Shown: piece after piece, positions 14,720 to 23,568 of the stretch
How the letters are laid out: each line of letters begins with the position of its first letter
Numbering within the stretch: the stretch's first letter is position 1
IMG/VR virus record: IMGVR_UViG_3300002053_000049
Coordinates: 1-36,644 of that record
DNA length: 36,644 nt
Source: a virus
Reading direction: 5' to 3' (one strand)
Translations under genes and position numbers: made by a program
Notes under the pieces: model-generated
The model's input: the letters and a program-made list of their open reading frames with translations, nothing else
Told to the model about the DNA's origin: nothing
The model's database searches: none

Positions 14720-15972
14720 CTCTTTTGTCGCTCGAGCAATTTCGAAAGATCATCGGATATCACCCCTGGCACTTCTGGGGGCTGGGTGGGAGTTCGTTTC
14801 CGATCACCAGCGCATGTAATACAGCCGTATTTAAATATGCCTGGCAATCGACCAACGCAGCCGGCCGGGAAGATATCCTGGAAGCGATCGAAAATGCTGA
14901 ATCCATGATGACTCGAGAAATGGGATTCTCACCTGCCCCCCACTGGAAAGAAGAGATCCTGAATATCCCCCGTTATTACAATCCTGGGTTGTGGAATATG
15001 AGCCCAGCCCAGCAAGCCGGGGGAAATTGGAGAGAGCTTCGAGCCTCGGAAGGCTATCTGCGAGAGTTCGGGAAAGAAACGCTTACCCTCCTGGGCACCG
15101 AAAACGTGGTGCTATCAGATCCTGATGGGGATGGAGTCAACGAGGTCTTTACGGTTTCATTCGCTACGGCTCTCACAGATACAGACGAAATCGAAGCATA
15201 TTTCGCAGCAGCCAATCGAATCGATTCCGAAGCGGTTTCGAGCAAGTATCGTATTCACCCGCTCACGATCACCATTTCGGCCGGCACCTGCACAATCAAG
15301 GGCAAGACCTGGCAGATCGTGAAACCAGTTTCGTATGAAACGAGTTCGAGCGCCTTGGACGCAACCGATGCAAACAATTTCGTTACCACGCTTGAGATCT
15401 ACCGGCATTATACAGATGTTGCAGGTCAAGCGATCACGGATTGCCATGCTCTTTTGATCTGGGAAACAGACCCATACCCGATGTGGGCTTGTGGGAGTAC
15501 GACTCTTAATTTCAACAGCGCCGAAGCGGATCCGGCAGCCCTGGCTTATGGTATAGCTCGAGCTGGGATTCGGCACGATCGGGAAGGGATCCTATATTTC
15601 GGAAGGGCAATCTATAACACAAATACTTCACAATGGGAGCAAGCGTCCTGGGGTGCCTGTTATCCACCCGCCCGCGCCCAGGTACGTTATCAAGCCGGCT
15701 TCCCCCTGGAAAACGGAGAAATGCGCCGGGATTTCCAGAAGGCGGTCGCCAGGTTGGCTATGGCAGAGCTCGAAGAGCGGATTTGTGCCTGCGATCAAGC
15801 CAATCGTGAATTGTATCGCTGGCAGTTCGATACCTCCACCACTCGAGGACCGGCCGGCGAATCTTATACCCCCACGGCGAATTTCAGTAATCCATTCGGC
15901 ACCCGTAGGGGTCACTTATACGCCTGGGATTTCGTCAAGTCGTGGCGGATGGTCCCAGCGGTTACGTTCTAA
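14716..15972 (+). CDS. Head-tail connector / neck protein (putative), 418 aa
   Basis: Starts in an overlap of four bases with the DUF1360 gene. Begins with LEQFRKIIGYHPWHFWGLGG, then AGREDILEAIENAESMMTREMGF, an amphipathic helix typical of phage head-tail adaptor proteins. The carboxyl region has VARLAMAELEERICACDQANRE and NPFGTRRGHLYAWDF. I associate this layout with connector proteins that lie just upstream of the tail tube gene; the match is by family memory, not by search. The middle (about residues 120-230) looks like a beta-rich insertion. No membrane segments. Confidence 0.65.
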   Translation: MTLLSLEQFRKIIGYHPWHFWGLGGSSFPITSACNTAVFKYAWQSTNAAGREDILEAIENAESMMTREMGFSPAPHWKEEILNIPRYYNPGLWNMSPAQQAGGNWRELRASEGYLREFGKETLTLLGTENVVLSDPDGDGVNEVFTVSFATALTDTDEIEAYFAAANRIDSEAVSSKYRIHPLTITISAGTCTIKGKTWQIVKPVSYETSSSALDATDANNFVTTLEIYRHYTDVAGQAITDCHALLIWETDPYPMWACGSTTLNFNSAEADPAALAYGIARAGIRHDREGILYFGRAIYNTNTSQWEQASWGACYPPARAQVRYQAGFPLENGEMRRDFQKAVARLAMAELEERICACDQANRELYRWQFDTSTTRGPAGESYTPTANFSNPFGTRRGHLYAWDFVKSWRMVPAVTF

Positions 15973-15987
15973 TCGGTCTTATTTATC

Positions 15988-16000
15988 GGTAAAGGAGTCT
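15988..16000 (+). promoter_or_regulatory. Shared strong ribosome-binding leader before tail tube gene
   Basis: GGTAAAGGAGTCT, identical over 13 bases to the leader of the capsid gene at 8160-8172 and likewise four bases from the ATG. Confidence 0.65.
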
Positions 16001-16004
16001 AGCA

Positions 16005-17531
16005 ATGACGAATCTTAATGCTGATGAGGTCATTACCTCTAAACACAAGAGGGCTTTTATCCAGTTCGGCGGTCCACGCCCTAATATTGACGTAAAGTAT
16101 GCCGGCCAGGATGCCCAATATCTGTTTATCGATGGTGTATCAGACCCTGAGAGTGGCGGGGTTGATCCTATCTATGTGCCAGATCATCGCCGGCAGGGTG
16201 CCTATCGCTTGGTCGGTCGCCAGATCTCACCCCCGGATCTGGCAAACGCTACCCTGAATATGCTCGAGAAACACGGCGGAATCCCCCGGCAGCTTCTGAA
16301 GGAAGGTTGTATCCTGAATGTCTACGAGCTCACCGGGGATTGCAGGGATCTTTCGGATTTCCTTGGCGGGTGGTCCGATTATGTCCTGATCTATTCCAAT
16401 GCGATCATTACTGACAAAGACCTGGGTACCAGGACTCAGATGGACGCAGACGAAGCTATCCAGGACGGGATCTCGGTTGTGCTGGGTGATATCTATCCAG
16501 TTGGAGCCCTGGCGTTCGGCGCTGAAGCTGCGGCGTTGATTGATCGGGAAGTTACTGGAGTCACGTTTGGAAGTCTAGTTTCCTGCCAATGTGACAATTC
16601 CAGCGACTATATCTATGCTTGCTCCAAGTCAAGCGGTGCTGGAAGCCCTGGGCTTCCCTCGGAAGTTCATTATTCGGTTGACGGTGGTAATAACTGGTCA
16701 AGTGTTAACATCGATGGAATCGGAGCGACCGAGGACGCGATCGCTATCGGGGTCGTGGGTCAATATCTGGTAGTTCTTTCGGATGGAGATGCTTACTACT
16801 ATGCCACGATCAATCGAAAGACCGGCGTTCCTGGCACCTTCACGAAGGTTACAACCGGGATCGTTGCAGCTGGCACCCCTCGGGATTTCTTTGTCCTATC
16901 CGCTCGGGAAGTATGGTTCGTTGGGGATGGTGGATATATCTACAAGTCTACAAACATCCTGAACGGCGTTACCGTTGTATCAGCTGGCGATGCGACAAGC
17001 GAGGATCTGAATCGGGTGAAAGCGGCCGATAATGTGATCCTGATCGGCGGCGATAATGGAGCGGTTGTACTGAGTCTGAATCGCGGCGCTACGTTTGCCA
17101 CTACCACGGCCGCGCCTTCGGCTTCGAACATTCTGGCAATTGGAGTTCTGGACCAGGATCGCTTCTGGGCTGGGGATTCCGCTGGGAATCTATGGTATAG
17201 CTTGACCCAAGGTGAAAGCTGGGTGCAATACGAGTTCCCAGGCGATGGAGCCGGCCAGGTGGATGATATCGTTTGGGTGAATGATGAAGTCGGGTTTTTT
17301 GCTCATCGATCAGCAGCCCCAGCCGGCAGTATCTGGGCAACCTGGGATGGTGGAAAGAGTTGGACAAACACCAGCCCCAGGCTTAACAATTTTCCAACGG
17401 TTGACTATATCAGCCGGATTGCTTACCCTGAAGGATCGAACGGGATTGCAGCGAATAATATCGCTCTGGCAGGTCTGGCAGGTGACGGCACCGATGGAAT
17501 CTTACTTTTAGGTGTGGCAGCCGTTGTATAA
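16005..17531 (+). CDS. Major tail (tube) protein with carboxyl Asp-box beta-propeller
   Basis: Place before the tail assembly chaperones and tape measure, and a strong leader shared with the capsid gene, identify this as the tail tube subunit. The first ~180 residues form the tube part (FIQFGGPRPNIDVKYAGQDAQ, EKHGGIPRQLLKEGCILNVYELTG, IYSNAIITDKDLGTRT). Residues ~185-508 carry repeated Asp-box (S-x-D/N-x-G-x-x-W) motifs: SVDGGNNWSSV, SLNRGATFATT, SLTQGESWVQY, TWDGGKSWTN, as in BNR and Ycf48-like propellers. The propeller would decorate the outside of the tail tube, possibly binding a glycan or polymer. The enzyme residues of sialidases are not evident, so binding is favoured over catalysis. 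A tube protein this large is unusual. Confidence 0.75.
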   Translation: MTNLNADEVITSKHKRAFIQFGGPRPNIDVKYAGQDAQYLFIDGVSDPESGGVDPIYVPDHRRQGAYRLVGRQISPPDLANATLNMLEKHGGIPRQLLKEGCILNVYELTGDCRDLSDFLGGWSDYVLIYSNAIITDKDLGTRTQMDADEAIQDGISVVLGDIYPVGALAFGAEAAALIDREVTGVTFGSLVSCQCDNSSDYIYACSKSSGAGSPGLPSEVHYSVDGGNNWSSVNIDGIGATEDAIAIGVVGQYLVVLSDGDAYYYATINRKTGVPGTFTKVTTGIVAAGTPRDFFVLSAREVWFVGDGGYIYKSTNILNGVTVVSAGDATSEDLNRVKAADNVILIGGDNGAVVLSLNRGATFATTTAAPSASNILAIGVLDQDRFWAGDSAGNLWYSLTQGESWVQYEFPGDGAGQVDDIVWVNDEVGFFAHRSAAPAGSIWATWDGGKSWTNTSPRLNNFPTVDYISRIAYPEGSNGIAANNIALAGLAGDGTDGILLLGVAAVV

Positions 17532-17544
17532 CGGTTGTTTCGCT

Positions 17545-17586
17545 GCCTGGGGGATCGGTGAGTCGGCGCGATCCGATTCCCCAGGC
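17545..17586 (+). promoter_or_regulatory. Very stable RNA hairpin after the tail tube gene
   Basis: GCCTGGGGGATCGG (17545-17558) pairs with CCGATTCCCCAGGC (17573-17586), 14 pairs with a single G-T pair, loop of 14 bases. No T run follows, so full termination is unlikely. Its place after the tail tube gene parallels the hairpin after the capsid gene. It may stabilise or partially terminate the message so that downstream tail genes are made less. Confidence 0.65.
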
Positions 17587-17619
17587 GATCTTACTATCTA
17601 TCTGAAATGGAGTTGATAA

Positions 17620-18111
17620 ATGGGCACAAAAGTTAATCCGCTCACCCCTCATACCGTGAAGGATACCGGCGCGGTCCTAATGATCCGCAAAGTATCCCCG
17701 CTCTTGGCGCTCGAGATCCGAAACACGGTCATAAAGCCCCAGCCTCCCACGCAGCAGGTTGATTATGGGGATGGGAAGATCGTAGAAGAGCCGAACGCAG
17801 CTCACCCGGATTATAAGATCGCTCTTCAGTATTACGAAGAAGAAGTTACCGATCGGACTAATCGCATGGTGCTACGGCGAGGGGTCCACCTTGACTTAAC
17901 CGATGAAATGAAGGCGGATGTCAAAGAGCTGCGAAAAGAGTGGCAAGAAGAGCTAGGCGTAGATATTCCCTATAACGATCAATACGTTTACATTTGCTAT
18001 ATCGCCCTGGGAACGAACGAAGATTTTCAAGAGCTCTTGGAAGCCATTCTAAGCAGATCTGGAATAAGCGGGCCGGCATTGGAGGCCGCCCAAGATACCT
18101 TAAAAAGCTAA
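17620..18111 (+). CDS. Tail assembly chaperone (gpG-like), 163 aa
   Basis: The gene sits between tail tube and tape measure, the fixed place of the tail assembly chaperone. GGAG lies nine bases before the ATG. The protein is acidic and helical (EDFQELLEAILSRSGISGPALEAAQDTLKS at the end), with no membrane segment. It ends in TTA AAA AGC TAA. A second frame carries a long open stretch immediately after, so this gene probably makes a short form (163 residues) and, by +1 slippage at the A run, a longer gpGT-like form. Members of this family wrap the tape measure during tail assembly. Confidence 0.75.
   Translation: MGTKVNPLTPHTVKDTGAVLMIRKVSPLLALEIRNTVIKPQPPTQQVDYGDGKIVEEPNAAHPDYKIALQYYEEEVTDRTNRMVLRRGVHLDLTDEMKADVKELRKEWQEELGVDIPYNDQYVYICYIALGTNEDFQELLEAILSRSGISGPALEAAQDTLKS
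18102..18106 (+). other. Candidate +1 programmed frameshift site
   Basis: The A5 run in TTAAAAAGCTAA lets lysyl-tRNA on AAA (18103-18105) move one base to AAA (18104-18106). In the destination frame a stop lies at 18101-18103. In the starting frame the stop lies at 18109-18111. The shift can occur only in this few-base gap, which is where the run is. The downstream frame lacks an early ATG or GTG. Confidence 0.65.
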
Positions 18112-18382
18112 GTATCAGGGTCGGGATCTTTTCCGAGAGAGAGTCCGGGGATCCGGGATCTCTTATTCGATTTTTGCCGAACAATGCCTGGCTGCTGTCT
18201 GGGCTCATTACAAGATCGAAGAGTATTTCGATCTCGATGGGCAGCAACAGGCGCTGATCTTGCAGCTTTATCGAATGGAAAGAAAAATCGAAAATGTTTT
18301 GGCGCGTGATTCCGCTAAGAAATCTAAGCGAGCTTCGAAGGGGTCTAGTATGCCCCCCAGGGCTCCAAGGCGAAGGCGATAA
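18104..18382 (+). CDS. Tail assembly chaperone second part (gpT-like), made by frameshift
   Basis: An open stretch of 92 codons that starts right after a stop at 18101-18103 and ends with TAA joined to the tape measure ATG (TAAATG). It encodes YQGRDLFRERVRGSG, then AHYKIEEYFDLDGQQQ, RMERKIENVLARDSAKK and a very basic tail of Arg/Lys (residues ~78-92). There is no ATG or GTG near its start, and the first ATG lies deep inside, so it is best read as the carboxyl part of a frameshift product of 253 residues with the preceding gene. This is the lambda G/GT arrangement with a +1 instead of a -1 shift. Confidence 0.65.
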   Translation, partial: KAKYQGRDLFRERVRGSGISYSIFAEQCLAAVWAHYKIEEYFDLDGQQQALILQLYRMERKIENVLARDSAKKSKRASKGSSMPPRAPRRRR

Positions 18383-21300
18383 ATGGGTCTAAAACGAACG
18401 GGTGTGCAGCTAGTAGCCGAAGGATCCGATAGATTCTATCGGGATATGAAGGCTGCCAACGATCAAATAAGGCAGATCGGACCATCGGCAGGAGTCGCTA
18501 ATAAAGGTCTATCGCTTGCGAGTTCGGTTGCCCTGGGTTTCGGTGCTACCCTGGGCAATGTTGCTTTTAACGCAGTTCGGAATTTCATCGGCGGGATCCG
18601 AAACGTTGGATCCGAAGCGATAATGAGCTCTGCCCGAGTTCAGGAAATGAATCAGGTGGTTTATCTTCTGGGCTCGAGAGCCGGCAAAACAGCTGATGAA
18701 ATGGACGCGCTTATCGGCAAGGTGAAGGACTATGGTATCCGAACGGATGTTGCACAAAATCTTGTGCAGCAGTTCACCAGGTACGAGCTTGATCTAGCGA
18801 AAGCTGCGGATCTCGCCAGAGTCGCACAAGATACGGCTGTCCTGGCGATGAAAGACAGCTCGGAAGAGCTCGATCACATACTTTATGGTATCCAGACCTA
18901 TAACACTGAAGTTTTACGAACGGCTGGGCTGAATATCAACCTGCAAGATAGTTTCAAACGCTATGCTGATGAAGTGGGGAAATCGACCGAAGCCCTAACG
19001 GCTAACGATAAAATGCAAGCGGCTCTAAACGCTGTGCTTTTGGAAGGGTCGCGTAATGCCGGAATTTATGAAGCCTCGATGAAATCAGCCGGCAAGCAGC
19101 TCCGCAGCCTTACAGGACGCGAGATCCCGGAGCTTATTCGAGCCCTGGGAGATCCTTTCCAGGATGCACTATATAACATCGTTTCAGGTGCTCGAAGCGT
19201 AGTTTCGAGCTTTCGGGAAGCATTAGAAGCGCCCGAGGATCTGGCACAAAAGTTCGGGACATCGAGCGAATTTATCCGTAAAAACTTCGAGGAAACCCAA
19301 TCGGCAGCCGGATCCTTACGTAACGAGTTAATGCGTGTAGGGGCGGTGTTTGCCGTGTTCACCGAAGGTTTGAAACGAGGGGCTGAAACCGTTACACCTG
19401 CGGTTATTCAGGCGCTGGCAGGTGGGGCACGTACTTTTCTAGACTTTGCTGAAAAAGCGTTTAGCTGGGGTTTCAATACGATTAGTGAGTTCGCCATGGG
19501 AATCATCGAAGGTGCTGCCCAGGTGCTTACATCTGCGATGAATTGGATCTCTGGCTTGCTCGAAAGCTGGCTGGGACCGGGATCTCCGCCTAGAGTTGCC
19601 CCGAATATCGATAAATGGGGTCTAAAAGCAATGACCGAGTTTATGCGTGGAATGACCCAGGCGGATTTCGGCGCATTAAAGGGGATCCAAGGACCACTTA
19701 ATCAGGCATTACAGCTGATGGTCAGATCTGGCAGCATGAGCGCCAGGCAGAGCGCCGATATTTACCGATCGATTTCCGCTCAGATCTCGAAAGCCCTGGC
19801 AACGGGAGTCGGGGATGAAAATATCTTTTCCCGGATACAGAAAACAGCCGGTCCATACGGAGCCGAAATTGCAGAGCTGGCGAAACGTCAATTAGCACTT
19901 GCCCGAGCTACAAACGCGGTAAAAGAAGCTGAAAAGGCGCTCGAGGATGCTAGAAAACGGCAGTTCGCAGCCAATAAAAAGACAAACAGCCTGATCAAAG
20001 AATATAACGCCATGGTAAAGGCCGGCGCCAGCCGGGAAGCCCTAGCGGGTAAGATGGCCTTGATAAAAGCCTCGGAGGCCGAAGAGCAAGCGGCTTCGGA
20101 TGCCGCTGCCCAGGCGGAAAAAGAGCTGGAAACCAGAGCCCAGGGCCTGGATGATCTACAAGAGCAAGTTCAATTACAAAACGAATTGGTTTCCCAGCTC
20201 TTAGATCTGGGTCAAATGGATCTCGCTGCGCAATTGGCAGATGCAGCCAAGGGGGCAGGGGGAGCCCTGGAAGATCTCGCAGCCAAAGCCGGCGCGGTAG
20301 GGGGATCGATCACAAACAAGCTAAACCAGGCGTTTGAAAATCTGAAAAATGACGTAAAGAAGAAATGGGAAGAGATGCTGGCTCCATTGCGTGAGCGGTG
20401 GGACGAAGAGGTCCAACCGAAGCTCGATAATTTGTCGAACGCATGGAGTCGCTTTACAGAAAATATCGGGAGTGCCTGGGACACCTACGCCCAACCGGCA
20501 GTAGACGCCTTGAAAAGCGTTATAGATCCCGATTGGGCAAATAAGCTCGGGGAAATGGTCGGTCCAATCCTGTTATTTGCAGGTGCTTTTCTGGTGGTTT
20601 CGTTCGTGATTTCTACCGTGCTGGGTTTTATCCTAAGTATTCCTGGCGCAATAGCTTTATTATTGGTCACCATAGCTTTGTTTGGGCAAAAAGCAACCGA
20701 AACTGTGGGAATGATCGTTTTTATTATTCAGTATTATGCCGGCTTGATCTTGACTCGGATCGGAGAGTTTGTCCAGGGGATAATCGATTTTTTTGTGGAT
20801 CTTTGGCAGAGGCTGGTAGGCGGATCGATCATCCCGGAAATGATGCAAGCCATTTATGATTCGATCTCCGGTTTTTTGACCAGTATTTACGAGTTTTGGA
20901 CCGGGATCTTCGATGATATCCTGATCTGGTTTAATAACAATTTTTACGCTCCATTTATCGAGAAGCTGGAAGCCCTGCAAACGCGCTGGAATGAAATCTG
21001 GCAGGGAATCGTTACTTTCCTGGAAGAAGAGATCAAAAAGCCTTTGCTTCAGTTTTATACCGATGTGGTCCAGAAGTTCATCGATGGTTTTGAAAGCCTG
21101 AAAACGAAGGTTCAAAAGTTGAAAGAGCTATTCGGGGAGTTGTGGGAGGCGATAAAATCAGGCACCTTACCGGATTGGTTCTGGTCGCTGATCGGTCACT
21201 CGCCTTCCCCACTGGCGATCGGCACGAAATACGCAGCTCAGGAAATGAAACGATATATTTCTCAGGTCAAAGATCTTCAGAAGGCCACGCGGGGATTTAC

Positions 21301-21472
21301 GCCTGGGGATGTGATTATGGGTATGCCTGGGGCTTATGTGATAGAGGGAGCCAGGCAGGAAATCAACGATAACCGCCAAGTAAACATGGGAGGGGTGACC
21401 ATAAAGAACGGCTGGGATGAAACGATCTTCGAAGGCAGGATGCGCCGGATCCTCACGGAGTCGCACCGATGA
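18383..21472 (+). CDS. Tail tape measure protein, 1,029 aa
   Basis: The longest single-module tail protein, directly after the chaperone frames. Long helical segments dominate (residues ~470-690, rich in A/E/K/Q, with predicted coiled coils). A strongly hydrophobic pair of segments (LLFAGAFLVVSFVISTVLGFIL and IPGAIALLLVTIALFG, near residues 730-770) is followed by more hydrophobic stretches to ~860. The carboxyl end (GDVIMGMPGAYVIEGARQEIN) is short and polar. At about 0.15 nm per residue the tail would be about 155 nm, a family rule of thumb only. The gene ends in an ATGA overlap with the next gene. Confidence 0.85.
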   Translation: MGLKRTGVQLVAEGSDRFYRDMKAANDQIRQIGPSAGVANKGLSLASSVALGFGATLGNVAFNAVRNFIGGIRNVGSEAIMSSARVQEMNQVVYLLGSRAGKTADEMDALIGKVKDYGIRTDVAQNLVQQFTRYELDLAKAADLARVAQDTAVLAMKDSSEELDHILYGIQTYNTEVLRTAGLNINLQDSFKRYADEVGKSTEALTANDKMQAALNAVLLEGSRNAGIYEASMKSAGKQLRSLTGREIPELIRALGDPFQDALYNIVSGARSVVSSFREALEAPEDLAQKFGTSSEFIRKNFEETQSAAGSLRNELMRVGAVFAVFTEGLKRGAETVTPAVIQALAGGARTFLDFAEKAFSWGFNTISEFAMGIIEGAAQVLTSAMNWISGLLESWLGPGSPPRVAPNIDKWGLKAMTEFMRGMTQADFGALKGIQGPLNQALQLMVRSGSMSARQSADIYRSISAQISKALATGVGDENIFSRIQKTAGPYGAEIAELAKRQLALARATNAVKEAEKALEDARKRQFAANKKTNSLIKEYNAMVKAGASREALAGKMALIKASEAEEQAASDAAAQAEKELETRAQGLDDLQEQVQLQNELVSQLLDLGQMDLAAQLADAAKGAGGALEDLAAKAGAVGGSITNKLNQAFENLKNDVKKKWEEMLAPLRERWDEEVQPKLDNLSNAWSRFTENIGSAWDTYAQPAVDALKSVIDPDWANKLGEMVGPILLFAGAFLVVSFVISTVLGFILSIPGAIALLLVTIALFGQKATETVGMIVFIIQYYAGLILTRIGEFVQGIIDFFVDLWQRLVGGSIIPEMMQAIYDSISGFLTSIYEFWTGIFDDILIWFNNNFYAPFIEKLEALQTRWNEIWQGIVTFLEEEIKKPLLQFYTDVVQKFIDGFESLKTKVQKLKELFGELWEAIKSGTLPDWFWSLIGHSPSPLAIGTKYAAQEMKRYISQVKDLQKATRGFTPGDVIMGMPGAYVIEGARQEINDNRQVNMGGVTIKNGWDETIFEGRMRRILTESHR

Positions 21473-23568
21473 CCTATGCAGAGTTGTATATCACGGATGG
21501 AACGACCGAAATAAATCTGCTGGATAATTGGAATCTTTTAGCCTGGCGGCCGAAGATTGCACCTTATAAAGAGGGTGGATATTGGCGGGAAAGCCCGTTT
21601 GCTCATGGCCGGCGTCCTGTTTTTCGGCGCTATGGGTCGGTTGTGGAAGAGTTTCCGTTGATCCTGAAGCGATTCGATCCTGATTCCCTGGCATACGAGT
21701 TCAGAACACTTCGGAAGCTGCTGGAAGATGCGTTCGATTATTGGGCACCAGGCAGCATATCGAGCTCACCGGTCTACCTGGCAGCTCGAAAATATCTCGA
21801 AACCAATACCCGATATAGCCTAGTTTACGCAGGTGCTTTTCCCGAGGATATCGACCTATCTAATCCATCGGTCGAATCGTGTCAAGAGCTCATGGCTGCC
21901 GGCTATACACTTTACATCGAACGGGCTCCGTTCTGGGGGAAAGAGATCCCAGGCACCTTAACAGCTATCGAAATGTCATCTTATGATACTTTTGACGGCG
22001 TAGATCTGGGAGTACAGCCGGCCGATGCGACCACGGATCCCAACGTTTTCTCTGTCAATGCCCAGGGAACGACTAATATTACCGATATATTTCTAGATGA
22101 CGGCGGAGTCTTTTCGTCTAATCTGCTGGGGTCTGGCGTTCCTTACAATCTATTACCCGCTGTACCTGCGGTCGATGACGCGGTTTATTTTCTAAGCGAT
22201 CAATCATCGGCAGGAAATCATCCGTTTTGGAATTTGATTTTCCAGCTCGATCAAGCTGCCAGCGATGTTACGATCGTTTGGGAAACCTACGATGACTCTG
22301 GGGCAGCATGGAGCGCCCTAGATGCTGATGCAGGATATTCGGGCGGAGCTGAGGTTATCGATGAAACCCAGGGTTTTACCCAGACCGGGGTAAAAAGTCT
22401 TTATTTTCGTGATACTTCTATGGAAGAGAGTTTCGCCACGATCAACGGTGTCACCGGCTGGGTGATTCGGGCTCGAGTTTCAGCGATTGGAGCCAGCCCG
22501 ACTCCTCCCAGGCAAAATACACGCGATGTTTATACCGTCAGCTGGAATTGGCTCGAGATTGCCAACGATCAAATAACCGGTGAGCTGCCGGCTCGGGCAA
22601 AACTGAAGATCTATTGTCAGTCCAACCGTGGACGTAACTCAGGGCAATTTACAAACGACTATGCCTTCATCGATACGGTTTATTGGGCGACTCGATTGAA
22701 ATCAAGGGGATCTGATTTCACGCCTTTTCTTAATCTCGGGCAGCGCGGCAGAGCCTCGGGACAAACGAACGATATTTCAGCAGCGATCTACTCGAGCTAT
22801 ATAGAAGATTCGAAGAGTCTTACGTGCTCTTGTGTAGAAGCCACGCGAGGGGCAATTGCTTCTGATGTATCCCTGATTACGACTCGGATGGATATCGATT
22901 TCGCGAATAACTATATTGGTAAGTTTCATGTTTATATCAGAGCTCTTACTAATCAAGCGGTTGCCTCCGATCTAATGGATATCAAGTTGAAAGTTTCGGT
23001 CGGGTATCCAGATTCGAACACCTTTTGGGAAAGCGAATATCGTCCGGTCCGAGGCGTTGTAAGCCAATTAGCGCCCGATCTTGTTGATCTGGGACGGCTC
23101 GATCTTCCCCCGGGTGGATTATCGCCAGGCGATTCGGTTCAGGATATATACTTCCGTATTTATGGAGATTTCAAACACGCCTCCGCCACGGTTCGCCTGT
23201 ATGACATTGTTCTCATGCCCGTTGACGAATATTTCGGGGTGGTCCAAGAGCAACAGGATAATACAATCGCTGCCAATAGCGGAATGGGGCTGGATAATTA
23301 CCTGGAAATTGATTCGATTGCAGAGCCTCGCAGTTTGATTTATTCGCCCGTAAAATTACGAGCTGATGATACCTTGGCGTTTAGCTTCCAAGGAAATGTA
23401 CCTCTCGAGTTCACGATCCCAGCCGGTGAATCTGTTCGCTTGTGGTTCCTTTCCGAGCACTACGAAATAACTTTCACGGGGGATAAAGTAGCAGCAGCCT
23501 ACCAGTTGATAAAAGCTCAGGCGTGGATTTATTCTCAGTATCTCGGATCAATAGGCGCTGATGACTAA
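21469..23568 (+). CDS. Distal tail protein-like, 699 aa
   Basis: Follows tape measure with an ATGA overlap. The amino end (LYITDGTTEINLLDNWNLLAWRPK, then GRRPVFRRYGSVVEEFPLILK) resembles the phage distal tail (Dit) layout, in which a strand pair and an Arg-rich loop face the tail tube. About residues 150-700 look like beta-rich insertions, which Dit proteins often carry as carbohydrate-binding additions. Function as the connector between tube and hub is inferred from the position and amino end only. Confidence 0.6.
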   Translation: MTYAELYITDGTTEINLLDNWNLLAWRPKIAPYKEGGYWRESPFAHGRRPVFRRYGSVVEEFPLILKRFDPDSLAYEFRTLRKLLEDAFDYWAPGSISSSPVYLAARKYLETNTRYSLVYAGAFPEDIDLSNPSVESCQELMAAGYTLYIERAPFWGKEIPGTLTAIEMSSYDTFDGVDLGVQPADATTDPNVFSVNAQGTTNITDIFLDDGGVFSSNLLGSGVPYNLLPAVPAVDDAVYFLSDQSSAGNHPFWNLIFQLDQAASDVTIVWETYDDSGAAWSALDADAGYSGGAEVIDETQGFTQTGVKSLYFRDTSMEESFATINGVTGWVIRARVSAIGASPTPPRQNTRDVYTVSWNWLEIANDQITGELPARAKLKIYCQSNRGRNSGQFTNDYAFIDTVYWATRLKSRGSDFTPFLNLGQRGRASGQTNDISAAIYSSYIEDSKSLTCSCVEATRGAIASDVSLITTRMDIDFANNYIGKFHVYIRALTNQAVASDLMDIKLKVSVGYPDSNTFWESEYRPVRGVVSQLAPDLVDLGRLDLPPGGLSPGDSVQDIYFRIYGDFKHASATVRLYDIVLMPVDEYFGVVQEQQDNTIAANSGMGLDNYLEIDSIAEPRSLIYSPVKLRADDTLAFSFQGNVPLEFTIPAGESVRLWFLSEHYEITFTGDKVAAAYQLIKAQAWIYSQYLGSIGADD

